The notes under the pieces: model-generated
The model's input: the letters and a program-made list of their open reading frames with translations, nothing else
Databases searched by the model: none
What the model was told of the DNA's origin: nothing
Part shown: piece by piece, positions 36,889 to 48,666 of the stretch
Layout of the letters: each line of letters opens with the position of its first letter
Position numbering within the stretch: the stretch's first letter is position 1
Position numbers and translations under genes: made by a program
NCBI RefSeq assembly: GCF_000621145.1
Contig: NZ_JHZB01000017.1
Coordinates: forward strand, 1-64,000
Origin: Desulfobulbus elongatus DSM 2908
GTDB lineage: Bacteria; Desulfobacterota; Desulfobulbia; Desulfobulbales; Desulfobulbaceae
Direction: 5' to 3'
DNA length: 64,000 bases

Positions 36889-36966
36889 ACCGTCGTCTTG
36901 TCGTTTTTTTTCCTGCCATGGCAAGCCCCGGCGGCCAAGCCGCACAGGGCGAACGGGAATGTCGCC

Positions 36967-38154
36967 TTATCGGTCCTCGGGGAGGGAGGAAGCCGCATCG
37001 GGCTCGTCCTTTTGCCTGAAGCGGATGGCGTGCCCGAACACATAGGTACAGATCGGCACGCCCAGGATCAGGCCCCAGAAGTCGAACAGCTTGCCGCCGA
37101 TGGTGAGAATAATGAGGATGATCACGGAGTTGATCCGCATGTACGATCCGTAGATCCTCGGATTGAGGATGTAGCCTTCGATGAGATGGATGATGGTGAT
37201 CAGCAGGATGGCCAGGAACATGACCTGCAACCCCTCGGTTTGCAGGGCGATCAGGCAGATGGGGATGGAGCTGATGAACACCCCGATCACCGGAAAAAAA
37301 CTGCAGAAAAAGACGATCACCGACAAAAAGGCCATGTGCTCGCCCAGACCGAGCAGGCTGATGCCGATGGCGGTCAGGAAGGAGTTGATCATGGCGATGA
37401 TCAGTTGCGCCTCCAGCGCCTTGCCCAGGACCTGGGAAAAATCGCGGATATTGCCGGCCACGCTCCGGTAGATGAACCGCAGTTTGGTCGATTCCAGTTC
37501 CCGGACGCTGGCCCCCAGCTTGGGCAGGTCGAGCACGATGAGAAAGGAAAACAGCAGGGAGAGGAGAAAGGCCGAGGTCACGGAGGCGATCTTGCCGCCG
37601 ATGTTGCCGAGCGTTCCGAACACGTGGTTGACGTTCTGCACCCCGCCGGCCTCGCCCAGGCGAAGCAGTTGCTGCAGCATGGATGCGGTGGGCGAGTGCT
37701 TCAATCCTTTTTTTTCTCCCGGTTCCGGCGCGTTCTGCTCCTGCCTGCCGGCGAGTTCCGGCACGAGTTCGCCCAGCAGGGGGTAGCGCGTGCTCAGGCT
37801 GAACAGTTCCTGGTCGACCCGGTAGAGATAGGTGGTGAACTGACTGGCAAAAACCTCGGTCTGTTTTTTCACCTTGGGCACCAGGAAGATACCGGCCGCG
37901 GTCAGGATGCTGAGCAGCAGCAGGGCCACGAGCACCACCCGCACGATTCTGTTGTTGATGCGGGATTCGAGGCGGTTGACGCTGCGCGCCTGGATGTAGG
38001 CAAAGACAAAGGTGAGGAACAGCAGGAGAAAGAAGGAGCGCAGCAGGTAGATGAGGCCGAAGAACAGGCCCCAGACCATGACCGTGGCGACGTGGGGGAG
38101 GATCCGGTCCCAGGGGTGGGGCAGGAGGTGGAACGGGTTCTCGTGGTGGCTCAT
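36967..38154 (-). CDS. AI-2E family (TqsA/YdiK-like) transporter
   Basis: 395 aa, about eight membrane helices with a soluble insert near 110-150, the AI-2E transporter family layout. The C-terminal motif with LIEGYILNPRIYG is typical. Substrates are mostly unknown; quorum-signal export is shown only for some members and sodium/proton antiport for others. The ATG at 38154 was chosen; a few residues upstream are in frame but unsupported. Confidence 0.87.
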   Translation of the reverse strand: MSHHENPFHLLPHPWDRILPHVATVMVWGLFFGLIYLLRSFFLLLFLTFVFAYIQARSVNRLESRINNRIVRVVLVALLLLSILTAAGIFLVPKVKKQTEVFASQFTTYLYRVDQELFSLSTRYPLLGELVPELAGRQEQNAPEPGEKKGLKHSPTASMLQQLLRLGEAGGVQNVNHVFGTLGNIGGKIASVTSAFLLSLLFSFLIVLDLPKLGASVRELESTKLRFIYRSVAGNIRDFSQVLGKALEAQLIIAMINSFLTAIGISLLGLGEHMAFLSVIVFFCSFFPVIGVFISSIPICLIALQTEGLQVMFLAILLITIIHLIEGYILNPRIYGSYMRINSVIILIILTIGGKLFDFWGLILGVPICTYVFGHAIRFRQKDEPDAASSLPEDR

Positions 38155-38330
38155 GGAAGAAAAGGGAGGCTGGGGCCGATTCCGTTGACGATGCGAAGCC
38201 ATTCCCCCGTGCGATCAAGCGGCGGGCCGGTCCCGCGAAAAAAAAGCGTTGCCCCGCCTGCTACCCGCTTATGCGCACAAGGCGGTCTCTGAACGTCCTT
38301 ATCTTAATGACGCGGACAGGGTCTGTCCAT

Positions 38331-38861
38331 TCAGATTTTTTCCAGTGCGGTCTTTCGGGCGTGATTGAGATTTATCCCTCCGAATTTACTCAGCATTCTG
38401 TAGTAGACCGTGTCCGGGACATACTCGCGGACCACCTGTTCCCAATCGTCCGATCCCACCAGCCCCTTGATCAGGCTGGAACTCACCTCCACCAGGTAGC
38501 GGGGGGACATCATGAACAGGGTCTGGATGGTATCGGTCATGTTGCCGTTGACGTAGCGCATGCCGCGCTCGTAGGTATAGTCTTTTTCGTTGCGGATGCC
38601 GCGCAGGATGTAATCGGCTCCGATCGACTCGGCGTATTTGACTAGGAACTTGTTTTCGAAGTGCACCACCTCGACATTGTCGAAACGGGCGCATAGGTCT
38701 TCGAGCATCTCCAGGCGTTCGTCCAGGGTAAAGCAGTACTCCTTCTGTGAATTCTGGCCGATCGCGACATAAAATCTGGTGAACAGGCGCGCTCCCTGTT
38801 CGATCATCCACAGATGGCCGTTGGTCGGAGGATCGTAACTTCCAGCATAGATTCCTTTCAT
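38331..38861 (-). CDS. coaD: CoaD-like nucleotidyltransferase (phosphopantetheine adenylyltransferase)
   Basis: 176 aa. The TNGH signature of the nucleotidyltransferase superfamily lies at about 13-16 (GSYDPPTNGHLWMI), followed by the CoaD-like GADYILRGIRNEKDYTYERGM block and a VSSSLIKGL tail equivalent to ISSSLVKE. It would make dephospho-CoA. It is more divergent than usual CoaD and a little longer, so it could be a related cytidylyltransferase-type enzyme. AGGA precedes the ATG, and a promoter lies about 120 bp upstream. Confidence 0.7.
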   Translation of the reverse strand: MKGIYAGSYDPPTNGHLWMIEQGARLFTRFYVAIGQNSQKEYCFTLDERLEMLEDLCARFDNVEVVHFENKFLVKYAESIGADYILRGIRNEKDYTYERGMRYVNGNMTDTIQTLFMMSPRYLVEVSSSLIKGLVGSDDWEQVVREYVPDTVYYRMLSKFGGINLNHARKTALEKI

Positions 38862-39395
38862 TGCAAATCCTGTAGCGTACGTTGTGGATGTTGGCCTGAC
38901 GGTGCAGGCCGCCGCGCTTGGACAATCGCCCTCGGGCCGGTGGGCGGCGGGGAGGCCGGACGACATGCCGGAAGGTGCTCAGCTATAGCAAACAGGGTTG
39001 TTTCCCGTCAATATTATATTCCGGTGAGGACGCATTAGAGAAACATTTATGTCGTCCCGGCCCGAGAAACGGCCGCTCCGGGGCGGATCGGCGCCGGCTG
39101 CGGCGGGCGCGCGCACCCGTTTTTTTTCGCTTCCGGAACGACGGCGCTCCGGACAGGCCGCCGGTGCCGCCGCAGTTTTCCGGAAGAATCCCGGAACGCA
39201 CCGCCCGGATGCCATCCGGATTCCCTCTTGTGGAACCGCGAGGAGTTGAGTAATGTTTTCATCAGGTTGGACAACGGGCGGTTTGCCGGGTCCTCTTTCC
39301 CGCAGGAGGGATTCGGGGACGGGACCGGTTGGCTTGCCGCACATGGGAATTATGGTCGAAAATCTTTGTACACGTCAGGTGAAGGAGGAACAGAG
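38862..39395. other. Long intergenic region between coaD and the BON lipoprotein gene
   Basis: 534 bp, mostly GC-rich, with an AT-rich patch near 38981-39055. Several 60-110-codon open frames exist on both strands, but none shows a family motif, signal peptide or ribosome-binding site, and they differ in composition from real genes here. The coaD promoter is the only feature supported. A small RNA is possible but not visible by eye. Confidence 0.55.
38982..39011 (-). promoter_or_regulatory. Candidate promoter of coaD
   Basis: On the minus strand TTGACG (39006-39011) and TATAGC (38982-38987) are 18 bp apart, about 120 bp upstream of the coaD ATG, inside the AT-rich patch of this region. Confidence 0.5.
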
Positions 39396-39710
39396 ATGGA
39401 AAGAAACAGTGTGCGTGTTGGACTTGCTTTTCTGCTGGCGGTGCTGTTGTCGTTCGCCGTTTCCTGCACCACCCCGGCCGGCAGGAGTGCCGGCGATGTG
39501 GTTGACGATGCCACCATCACCACGGAAGTGAAGGCGGCCCTGTTGGCCGACAAGGAGGTGAGCGGCCTGGCGGTTTCCGTGCAGACGTTCAAGGGCGAGG
39601 TGGTGCTGACCGGCGCGGTCGATTCCCAGACGCAGGTCAAGCGGGCGGAAAAGATCGCCCGTTCGGTCAAGGGAGTGAGCAAGGTCAAGAACCTGCTCAA
39701 GATCAAATAA
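39396..39710 (+). CDS. BON-domain lipoprotein
   Basis: 104 aa. A signal peptide with lipobox (SFAVSC) is followed by one BON domain (about 35-104): DATITTEVKAALL ... VQTFKGEVVLTGAVDS ... SVKGVSKVKNLL. BON domains bind phospholipid surfaces, and such lipoproteins (OsmY/DolP-like) help keep the envelope intact. The ATG at 39396 lies behind GAAGGAGG. A strong terminator follows. Confidence 0.9.
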   Translation: MERNSVRVGLAFLLAVLLSFAVSCTTPAGRSAGDVVDDATITTEVKAALLADKEVSGLAVSVQTFKGEVVLTGAVDSQTQVKRAEKIARSVKGVSKVKNLLKIK

Positions 39711-39763
39711 AAAGCACAAAACATCGGCCCGGCCGCTGATACCGGCCCGGCTCGATCCGGCTG

Positions 39764-39801
39764 AAACACAAACGGGGCTGCGCGCAGCCCCGTTTGTGTT
39801 T
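39764..39801. terminator. Bidirectional terminator between BON gene and parC
   Basis: A perfect 19-bp palindrome (39764-39782 and 39783-39801); the central bases would form the loop. A-rich on the left and T-rich on the right, between convergent genes. Confidence 0.92.
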
Positions 39802-39819
39802 GTTTTCCCGATAGGACGA

Positions 39820-41846
<2,027 letters not shown>

Positions 41847-41850
<4 letters not shown>

Positions 41851-43679
41851 ACCGGCCTCAGAATCAGGTGGTCCATGATGTACTGCTTGCGTTCCGGCGT
41901 GTTCTTGCCCATGTAGAAGCGCAGCACCCGGCTGACTTCGCTCAAGGAATCGAGCCGCACCTGTCGAAGCCGCATGTCCGGGCCGATGAACTGCTTGAAC
42001 TCGGGCGGCGAGATCTCGCCCAGCCCCTTGAAGCGGGTGGTCTCGATGGCGCGGTCGCCCTTGCCCTTGGCCTTGAGCGCGGCGATGGCCTCGTCCATGT
42101 CCCGGTCCGAGTAGCAGTAGAAGGTCTTTTCCCGGTTGCGCACCCGGAAGATCGGCGTTTCCAGGATATAGACCCGCTCCTGCTTGATCAGCAGCTCGAA
42201 GTAGTGGAGGAAGAAGGTGAGCAGCAGGTTGCGGATGTGCAGGCCGTCGACATCGGCGTCGGTGGCCAGGATCACCTTGTCGTAGCGCAGGTCGGCGATC
42301 GACTCCTCGATGTCCAGGGCCTGCATCAGCGAGTACATCTCCTCGTTCTTGTAGAGCACGTCCAGCCGCTGGCCGAGCACGTTCATCGGCTTGCCCTTGA
42401 GCGAGAACACCGCCTGGGTCATGGGGTCGCGGGCGGACACGATCGAGCCGGCGGCGGACTGGCCCTCGGTGATGAACAGCATGTTCTCCCGGCCTGGCTT
42501 GGAGGCGTGTCCCCGCGAGGGATGATATTTGCAGTCTTTCAGATTGGGAATCTTGAAGGCGATTTTTTTGGCCTTGGCCTTGGCGTCGCGGCGCACCGAC
42601 TGCAACTCGCGCCGTACCCGCTCGTTGCGCTGCACCTTGTCGACAAAGACCTCGGCGGTCTCCGGAAACTTGTAGAGGTGGGTGGCCACCGCGTCTTTCA
42701 CGGCATTGACGATGCCGGCGCGGATGTCGGTGTTGCCCAGCTTGTTCTTGGTCTGCGACTCGAACACCGGCTCCTGCACCTTGACCGCCAGGATGCCGAC
42801 GACGCCGTCGCGGACGTCGAGGCCGTTGAATTTCTTGCCGGTGAACTCGTTGATGCCTTTGAGGATGCCCTCGCGGAAGGCGGAGAGGTGAGTACCGCCC
42901 TCGCTGGTATAGGTGCCGTTGACAAACGAGAAGTAGGATTCGCCGTAGTCGTCGGTGTGGGTGAAGGCGAATTCGAGGGCCTTGTCGGCGAAATGGATCG
43001 GCGGGTAGAGCCGTTCGCTGTTCACCTCGCGGTCGAGCAGGTCGAGCAGGCCGTTTTTGGACAGGTACAGCTCGCCGTCGAGCGACAGGCCGAGGCCGGC
43101 GTTGAGGTAGGCGTAGCGCCACAGGCGCTGGTCCACATACTGGGGATCGAAGCGGTAGCCGGCAAAGATCTCCTGGTCGGGGAGAAATTCCACCAGGGTG
43201 CCGTTTTTTTCGGTGGTGTCGCCTTCTTCCTCGGTTTCGAGCAGTCCCTGGACGAAGCGGGCGGTCTTGTAGCGGCCGTCGCGGAAGGCGGTGACCGCGA
43301 AGCGGGTGGACAGGGCGTTGACCGCCTTGGTGCCCACGCCGTTGAGGCCCACGGAAAACTGGAACACCTCGGTGTTGTACTTGGCGCCGGTGTTGATCAC
43401 CGACACACACTCCACCACCTTGCCCAGGGGAATGCCGCGGCCGTAATCGCGCACCCGGCAGAGGCCGTCCTCGCCCACATGGAGGTCGATCCGCTTGCCG
43501 AAGCCCATGATGTACTCGTCGACCGCGTTGTCCAGGATTTCCTTCAACAGGATGTAAATGCCGTCGTCCGGATGGGAACCGTCGCCCAGCCGGCCGATGT
43601 ACATGCCCGGCCGTTTGCGGATGTGTTCCAGCGAACTGAGCGTTTTTATTTTTGATTCGTCGTACTGGTGTTCGGTCAT
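41847..43679 (-). CDS. parE: DNA topoisomerase IV subunit B (ParE/GyrB family)
   Basis: 610 aa GHKL ATPase plus TOPRIM protein. EILDNAVDE holds the ATP-site Glu and Asn, and RDYGRGIPLG and GLNGVGTKAVNALS form the ATP lid. The TOPRIM motif reads TEGQSAAGS at about 404-412, with Gln407 where most GyrB/ParE have Asp (EGDSA), while the Mg-binding DADVDG is intact. It is of the shorter ParE type. It is translated before parC with a 4-nt overlap. Promoter not identified. Confidence 0.92.
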
Positions 43680-43764
43680 GGAGGTCGTGTGCTTCAAAGT
43701 GACCAAAAGCATGGTTGATTTATTGTTTAATCGATCGCAGACAGCGCGTCCGGTCCCATCGGTT

Positions 43765-43974
43765 TCACTCCATCATATGCACCCGCTCGCAGTCCGGGCA
43801 GATCCAGGTGGGGCCGTTGCTCATGCCCCATTTGTTTTCCTCGAAGCAATCCGGGCAGATCTGAAAGCCGCAGCCGCAGCTCCAACAGAAGGGTTTTTCC
43901 TTTTTGCAGCAGTGGCAGCGGAACTCTTTTTTCCGTCTCCGGCCGCGCGCCGGTTTGTCGGGCTGGTCTGCCAT
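43765..43974 (-). CDS. Small cysteine-rich (zinc) protein
   Basis: 69 aa with nine Cys in CxxC-like pairs (CHCC, CWSCGCGFQICPDC, CPDC) and a basic N-terminus (RGRRRKK). It probably binds two zinc ions; no family or function was recognised. It lies 7 bp after cutA in the same direction, so the two are likely co-transcribed. Confidence 0.7.
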   Translation of the reverse strand: MADQPDKPARGRRRKKEFRCHCCKKEKPFCWSCGCGFQICPDCFEENKWGMSNGPTWICPDCERVHMME

Positions 43975-43981
43975 GATCGAC

Positions 43982-44308
43982 TCACTCCGTGGGGGGCAGC
44001 AGTTCCTGTTCCAGCCAGCCAAGGTAGCCGGCGCCGCCGTCCACCACCGGTGCGGCCAGGATTTCGGGCACCTGGTAGGGATGGTCGGCCTGGATGGCCC
44101 GGCACAGCTTGGGAAAGAGATCGCGGCGCGACTTGATGGTGCACACCTGTTCCTCCCCCCGTTCGATGGCGCCCTGCCAGCGGTACCAGGAGGTGCAGGT
44201 GCTGATCTGGACACAGGCGGCAAGCCTCTCCTCCAGCAGGCGGGCGGCCAGGCGCTCGGCGCTGGCCCGGTCGGGCAGGGTGGTGGTCACCTGGATATAG
44301 GGCGTCAT
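43982..44308 (-). CDS. cutA: CutA1 divalent-cation tolerance protein
   Basis: 108 aa, typical for the trimeric CutA fold. The family positions AACVQI near 30, SWYRWQGAIE and the central TIKSRRDLFP plus HPYQVPEILA are present. The biochemical role is debated, with metal tolerance first proposed. The start at 44308 is close to the divergent coaX gene. Confidence 0.95.
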   Translation of the reverse strand: MTPYIQVTTTLPDRASAERLAARLLEERLAACVQISTCTSWYRWQGAIERGEEQVCTIKSRRDLFPKLCRAIQADHPYQVPEILAAPVVDGGAGYLGWLEQELLPPTE

Positions 44309-44448
44309 GGCGTTCTCCGGAAAATGCAGGCGCAGGGCAGGCCCGGACCCACTCGGGCTGGACCAAACGGATAAATTGGACTATCTTACCAGCGCTTTTG
44401 CAAAAAGACAAATCTCACCGTTTCTTCCTCAACCCAAACAGGTGTCGT

Positions 44449-45270
44449 ATGCTCTTTGCCGTGGATGTCGGAAACTCCCATACCGTGAGCGGTATTTACA
44501 AAAAAGGCCAACTGATGGGCAGTTGGCGGTTGCAGTCGCGCCAGGACCGCACCGCCGACGAGCTGGCCATCCGCTACCACGGCCTCTTCCAGATGGCCGG
44601 CATCAACCCGGACAAGATCACCGGCTTCATCATCGCCTCGGTGGTGCCGATCCTGGAGACGAGCTGGCTCCATTTCGCCCGCAGTTACCTGACCAAGCTC
44701 AGACAGCCGCCCCTGGCTGTCACCCACACCCTCAAGCTGGGGATGAAGGTGGCCACCGAAAACCCGTCCGAGGTCGGCGCCGACCGGATCGTCAACGCCG
44801 TGGCCGCCTGGGAGCGGTATCACGTTCCGCTGATCGTCATCGATTTCGGCACGGCCATCACCTTTGACTGCGTCAACGGGGTGCCCGAATACGTGGGCGG
44901 CACCATCCATCCCGGCATCGGCATCTCCCTCGATGCCCTGGCTACCCGCACCGCCAAGCTGCCCCGCCTGGACATCGACGTCACCCCGGACCAGCCCATC
45001 GGCACCACCACGGTCAAGGCCATCCATTCCGGGGCCCTGTACGGGTTCGGCGGCCTGGTCGACCGGATGGTGCAGGTGCTCAGCCAACAGCTGACCCCGG
45101 ACCAGGAGCGGGCCAGAACCATCGCCACCGGCGGCATGGCCGGTCTGATCAAGCCCTACACCAGCACCATCGACGAGATCGACCTGGACCTGACCCTGAC
45201 CGGCCTGCGCCTGATTTACCAGCTCAACTGCAAGGGCAAGGATGAACAGTCAGCCGATTCTGCCGCCTAG
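44449..45270 (+). CDS. coaX: Type III pantothenate kinase CoaX
   Basis: 273 aa ASKHA-fold kinase. The N-terminal MLFAVDVGNSHTVSGIY is the phosphate-1 motif; GADRIVNAVAAW, the VIDFGTAITFD phosphate-2 block and GGTIHPGIGISLDAL are typical. It performs the first step of CoA synthesis. coaD in the same window encodes a later step but is not linked. The ATG at 44449 was chosen on the conserved N-terminus. It overlaps the next gene by 29 nt. Confidence 0.96.
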   Translation: MLFAVDVGNSHTVSGIYKKGQLMGSWRLQSRQDRTADELAIRYHGLFQMAGINPDKITGFIIASVVPILETSWLHFARSYLTKLRQPPLAVTHTLKLGMKVATENPSEVGADRIVNAVAAWERYHVPLIVIDFGTAITFDCVNGVPEYVGGTIHPGIGISLDALATRTAKLPRLDIDVTPDQPIGTTTVKAIHSGALYGFGGLVDRMVQVLSQQLTPDQERARTIATGGMAGLIKPYTSTIDEIDLDLTLTGLRLIYQLNCKGKDEQSADSAA

Positions 45271-46177
45271 ACTGCGCCGGGGCGACACCATCGGCCTGTT
45301 CTGCCCGGCCGGCCCGGTCCGCGACGCCGAGCGGCTGCGGGCGGGAATCCGCCTGATCGAGGAACTGGGCTTCGCGGTCAAGATCCAGGGGCCGGCAACG
45401 CCCGCGGACGGCTACCTGGCCGACAGCGACGAGCAACGGGCCGCGCACCTGCACGAGTTGTGGCACGACGAGGAGATCAAGGCGATCGCGGCCATTCGCG
45501 GCGGCTACGGCTGCCTGCGCATGATCGAACTGCTGGATTGGGACCTGTTCCGGCGCCATCCCAAATTCCTCGTCGGTTTCAGCGATGTGACCGCGCTGCT
45601 GAATATTTTGGTGGACCGCGCCGGCCTGGTCGCGGTGCACGGACCGATGGCCGCCACGCTTGCCCGGAGCGACGAGCAGAGCAGGGCCTCGCTTTTCGCC
45701 CTGCTGACCGGCACCTTCGAGGAGCGGCTCAAGCCCAAGGGAGTGGAGATTTTGCGCGGCGGCACCGGCCGGGGCCGGCTGGTCGGCGGCAACCTGACCA
45801 CTTTGGTCCATCTCCTGGCCACCCCCTGGGAATGCTCCTGGGACGGCTGCATCCTGGTGCTGGAGGATACCGGCGAGCCTCTGTGCCGGCTCGACCGGAT
45901 GCTGACCCATCTGGCCCTGGCCGGACGGTTGCAGCGGCTGGCCGGGCTGGTGCTCGGCGATTTCGACCTCGGCCATGACGATCTGGCCAATGTGCGGCTC
46001 CAGGAGGCGGTGTGGACGCGGGCGCTGGAACTGGCGCCGCCCGGCTATCCGATCTGGGCCTGCTTCCCGGTGGGCCACCGGCAGCGCAATCTCGCCCTGC
46101 CCATCGGCATGGAGGCGGTGCTGGAATCGGATACCGGCACGCTGGCGTTGCTGGCCGCTTCGGTGACTCCGGCCTGA
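45242..46177 (+). CDS. LD-carboxypeptidase (LdcA/MccF family, S66)
   Basis: 311 aa. S66 serine peptidase signatures are present: the nucleophile Ser in VGFSDVTAL near residue 115, AVHGPM, the catalytic Glu region LEDTGEP, and His in the FPVGH block. It trims D-alanine from murein tetrapeptides during cell-wall recycling. Its start lies 29 nt inside coaX, so it probably depends on coaX translation. Confidence 0.93.
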   Translation: MNSQPILPPRLRRGDTIGLFCPAGPVRDAERLRAGIRLIEELGFAVKIQGPATPADGYLADSDEQRAAHLHELWHDEEIKAIAAIRGGYGCLRMIELLDWDLFRRHPKFLVGFSDVTALLNILVDRAGLVAVHGPMAATLARSDEQSRASLFALLTGTFEERLKPKGVEILRGGTGRGRLVGGNLTTLVHLLATPWECSWDGCILVLEDTGEPLCRLDRMLTHLALAGRLQRLAGLVLGDFDLGHDDLANVRLQEAVWTRALELAPPGYPIWACFPVGHRQRNLALPIGMEAVLESDTGTLALLAASVTPA

Positions 46178-46186
46178 GGGAGGTGC

Positions 46187-46846
46187 ATGCCCATGCTGCG
46201 ACGTTTCGTCCTCACCATGTTCTTTCTTGTGCTGCTGCTGGCCGGTGTCCTGGTCAGCCTGGTGCCGCTTCTGTTGCTCCGCACCAAGCTGGAGGCGCCC
46301 GTCTTTGCCATGGCCGTCTGCCTCTGGCTGGCGCTGGCGCTGCTGATACTGCTGCCGGCAGCCAACATGCTGCTGCGCAGGATCTGGTTTTTCCGGGGAC
46401 AGGGCGAACCGGTGTCGCTCGACCAGTTGCGGCAGCGGCTGCTGACCGTCAACGCCATGGACTGCCCGGTGACGGCGCTGGCCAGGCGCAAGAAAATTAT
46501 CTTCACCTGGCGCTATCGGGAACTGCGCTGGTGCGAGCTGTTCAGCCAATTGGGCAAAAACCGGCTTGACGAACTGCACTGCCGTTTCGATGCCGACCTC
46601 CGCACCGTCTACCTCTGCGACCGGGTGCGGGCCGCCGACTTCCTCATCTGCCCGGACCGGGTCAAAATCGGCCGGCGCCGCATTCCCCTGCCACTGCTGC
46701 GGGCGCGCATGAAACAGCTTGCCGCCATCGAGCAGTACGCAGCGCTGGCCGAGTACGACTACGCCTTCCAGGCTCGCGAGATCAAATCCCCGGTCCTGGG
46801 CACCATCCTGGCCAGCGGCTGGCACGTCCGCTACACCCTGTTCTGA
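46187..46846 (+). CDS. Membrane protein of unknown function
   Basis: 219 aa. Two N-terminal membrane helices (about 6-30 and 39-61) are followed by a basic cytoplasmic domain with no recognised motif. The start is the ATG at 46187 or 46193, behind GAGGGAGG. It follows the LD-carboxypeptidase by 9 bp and closes the operon with a terminator. A cell-envelope role is only suggested by position. Confidence 0.7.
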   Translation: MPMLRRFVLTMFFLVLLLAGVLVSLVPLLLLRTKLEAPVFAMAVCLWLALALLILLPAANMLLRRIWFFRGQGEPVSLDQLRQRLLTVNAMDCPVTALARRKKIIFTWRYRELRWCELFSQLGKNRLDELHCRFDADLRTVYLCDRVRAADFLICPDRVKIGRRRIPLPLLRARMKQLAAIEQYAALAEYDYAFQAREIKSPVLGTILASGWHVRYTLF

Positions 46847-46870
46847 TTCCCGTTTCGGAAAGGGAGGACA

Positions 46871-46905
46871 GGCCGGGCCGATGGCTCGTCCCGGCCCGTG
46901 TTTTT
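46871..46905 (+). terminator. Terminator of the coaX operon
   Basis: A GGCCGGG/CCCGGCC stem (46871-46877 and 46890-46896) with a 12-nt loop and a T5 run at 46901-46905, just before the convergent ribB stop. Confidence 0.75.
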
Positions 46906-46908
46906 CTG

Positions 46909-47553
46909 CTATTGCCGGTAGGCGACGATGTCCTCGATGGCCAGCACCGGCATGGCATGCTGCTCGGCAAAGGCGACGATTTCAGGCAGCCGGGCCATGG
47001 TGCCGTCCGGATTGGTCAGTTCGCAGAGCACGCCGGCGGGATTGAGTCCGGCCAACTGCATCAGGTCGACGGTGCCCTCGGTATGGCCGCGCCGCTGCAT
47101 CACGCCGCCGGGCTGGGCCCGCAGCGGGAACACATGCCCCGGCCGCGACAGGTCCGCGGGCCGGGCGTTCTCCTGGATGGCGGTGCGGATGGTGGTGACT
47201 CTGTCCTGGGCGGAGACGCCGGTGGTCACGCCCTCGCGGGCCTCGATGCTGACGGTGAAGGCTGTGCCGTACTGGCTGGTGTTGCGATCGACCATCATCG
47301 GCAGCTCAAGCCGGCCGACCTGTTCGTCCGTCAGGCACAGGCAGACGATGCCACTGCCTTCGCGGATGAGCAGCGCCATCTGCTCGGAGGTGAGATGCTC
47401 GGCTGCGAAGATGAGATCGCCTTCGTTCTCCCGGTGCTCGTCGTCGACCAGGAGCAGGCCCTGGCCTCGCTGCAATGCGGCCAGCGCGTTTTCGACCCGT
47501 TGTCTGGGAGTGCCGAAGCGGGATAAAAGGGACGTGTCGGTGGTCTGATTCAT
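46909..47553 (-). CDS. ribB: 3,4-dihydroxy-2-butanone-4-phosphate synthase RibB
   Basis: 214 aa stand-alone RibB without the RibA domain. The active-site acidic motif [19 protein letters not shown] (37-55) and the [17 protein letters not shown] block are intact. It makes the four-carbon precursor of riboflavin from ribulose 5-phosphate. The ATG lies behind AGGAGGAA. It is controlled by an FMN riboswitch that begins about 320 bp upstream. Confidence 0.96.
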   Translation of the reverse strand: MNQTTDTSLLSRFGTPRQRVENALAALQRGQGLLLVDDEHRENEGDLIFAAEHLTSEQMALLIREGSGIVCLCLTDEQVGRLELPMMVDRNTSQYGTAFTVSIEAREGVTTGVSAQDRVTTIRTAIQENARPADLSRPGHVFPLRAQPGGVMQRRGHTEGTVDLMQLAGLNPAGVLCELTNPDGTMARLPEIVAFAEQHAMPVLAIEDIVAYRQ

Positions 47554-47997
47554 GGTTCCTCCTGTGGGATCAGTGACCAGAATCAGGGCGTGCGGGAACA
47601 ACCGGCCCCATGCCGGTTTACTGGCATCGGACAGAGCGCGGCCCAAACTGCCCGCGTGGGGCAGCCGAGCCAGCCCCTGCGCACCGCAGGCGAAAAAAGC
47701 CGTGCGGTCCGGCAAGGGTTCTGCCGTCAACCGTATTCTCTCCCATCCGGACTGTCACCGTCGGCTCCGGAGTCGCACCGGATCTGCTTGACCCTGCTCG
47801 ATGAGCAGGCGCTCGCGGGCTCGCCTTGCAGGCTTACCGCCGGTAGGGAATTGCACCCTGCCCTGAGAATGGCCGCACTATAAAGGAATCGCTACGGGGC
47901 AACAACAGGTATTTTGCGGAACCGTCGCGCACGTCGCCACGCTACGATGAGGGGTGCCAATGCTCGGTGGAAAACAAAAAAAATCTTGCGGAAAAAG
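47554..47997. other. Leader region of ribB and intergenic gap to queE
   Basis: 444 bp. It contains the riboswitch (47733-47871) and an untranslated leader of about 180 nt from the riboswitch to the ribB start. The part from 47872 to 47997 must hold the ribB promoter, although no near-consensus one was found. No gene is supported here. Confidence 0.6.
47733..47871 (-). ncRNA. FMN riboswitch (RFN element) controlling ribB
   Basis: Reading the minus strand from 47871, the conserved RFN parts appear in order: a TTCTCAGGGCAGGGTG start, the ATTCCCTACCGGCGGTAAG hairpin arm, a GCGAGCGCC stem, the GATCCGGTGCGACTCCGG hairpin and the ACAGTCCGGATGGGAGAGAA end pairing back to the start (P1). FMN binding normally reduces expression by transcription termination or ribosome-site masking. 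A T-rich tract (47693-47698) lies downstream, but no strong terminator stem was resolved by eye. Confidence 0.95.
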
Positions 47998-48666
47998 TCA
48001 GGCGCCTCTGGTCTTCTCCGGCCAGAGCAGGGTGTGCAACTGGAGTTGCAGGCGCACGGGCAGTCGGTGCTCCAGCAGCAGCCGGGCCAGTGCGGCGGGA
48101 TCGAGCCGGGGCCGGACCGGCGAAAACAGGATGGGGGGCGAGGCGGTCAGCCCTTCCTGTGCGACCATCCCCCGCGCCCAGTGAAAATCGGTCTCGGAGC
48201 TGAGGACGAACTTGATTTCGTCGCGGCAGCCTCGTTTCTGCCGGTCGCGCAGCACCTCCAGATTGTCCGCCAGGTTGTGGCTGGCCATGCCGGAATCGGG
48301 GCACTTGATGTCCATGATGATGCCGACCGCATCCGGCACCCGGTCGAGGGCCAGGCTGCCGTTGGTTTCGAGCAGCACCTCGCGGCCGGTTAGGACCAGG
48401 GCCTGCATCAGCGGATAGACCGCCTCCTGCAGCAGCGGTTCGCCGCCGGTGATTTCCACCGGCACGCCGGAGATGCGCCCGACCCAGGCGAGGATTTCGG
48501 CCACGGCCATCGGTGTGCCCGCCTCCTGCCAGGCATAGCTGGCGTCGCAGTAGGCGCAGCGCAGGTTGCAGCCCGACAGGCGGACGAACAGGCAGGGCAG
48601 TCCGGCCCGGGTCGATTCGCCCTGGATGGAATAGAACAGTTCCGAGATGTGCAGCAGCTCAGTCAC
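47998..48666 (-). CDS. queE: 7-carboxy-7-deazaguanine synthase QueE
   Basis: 222 aa radical SAM enzyme converting 6-carboxytetrahydropterin to CDG in queuosine synthesis. The SAM motif GCNLRCAYCD (about 32-41) and the GGEPLLQ glycine-rich block are present, and the N-terminus FYSIQGESTRAGLPCLFVRL is diagnostic. It overlaps queD by 8 nt. queC and queF are not in the window. Confidence 0.95.
   Translation of the reverse strand: MTELLHISELFYSIQGESTRAGLPCLFVRLSGCNLRCAYCDASYAWQEAGTPMAVAEILAWVGRISGVPVEITGGEPLLQEAVYPLMQALVLTGREVLLETNGSLALDRVPDAVGIIMDIKCPDSGMASHNLADNLEVLRDRQKRGCRDEIKFVLSSETDFHWARGMVAQEGLTASPPILFSPVRPRLDPAALARLLLEHRLPVRLQLQLHTLLWPEKTRGA

Noticed and set aside
38814-39253. Several short open frames between coaD and the BON gene
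   Set aside because: No ribosome-binding sites, motifs or signal peptides; composition is Arg/Gly/Pro-rich as in shadow frames.
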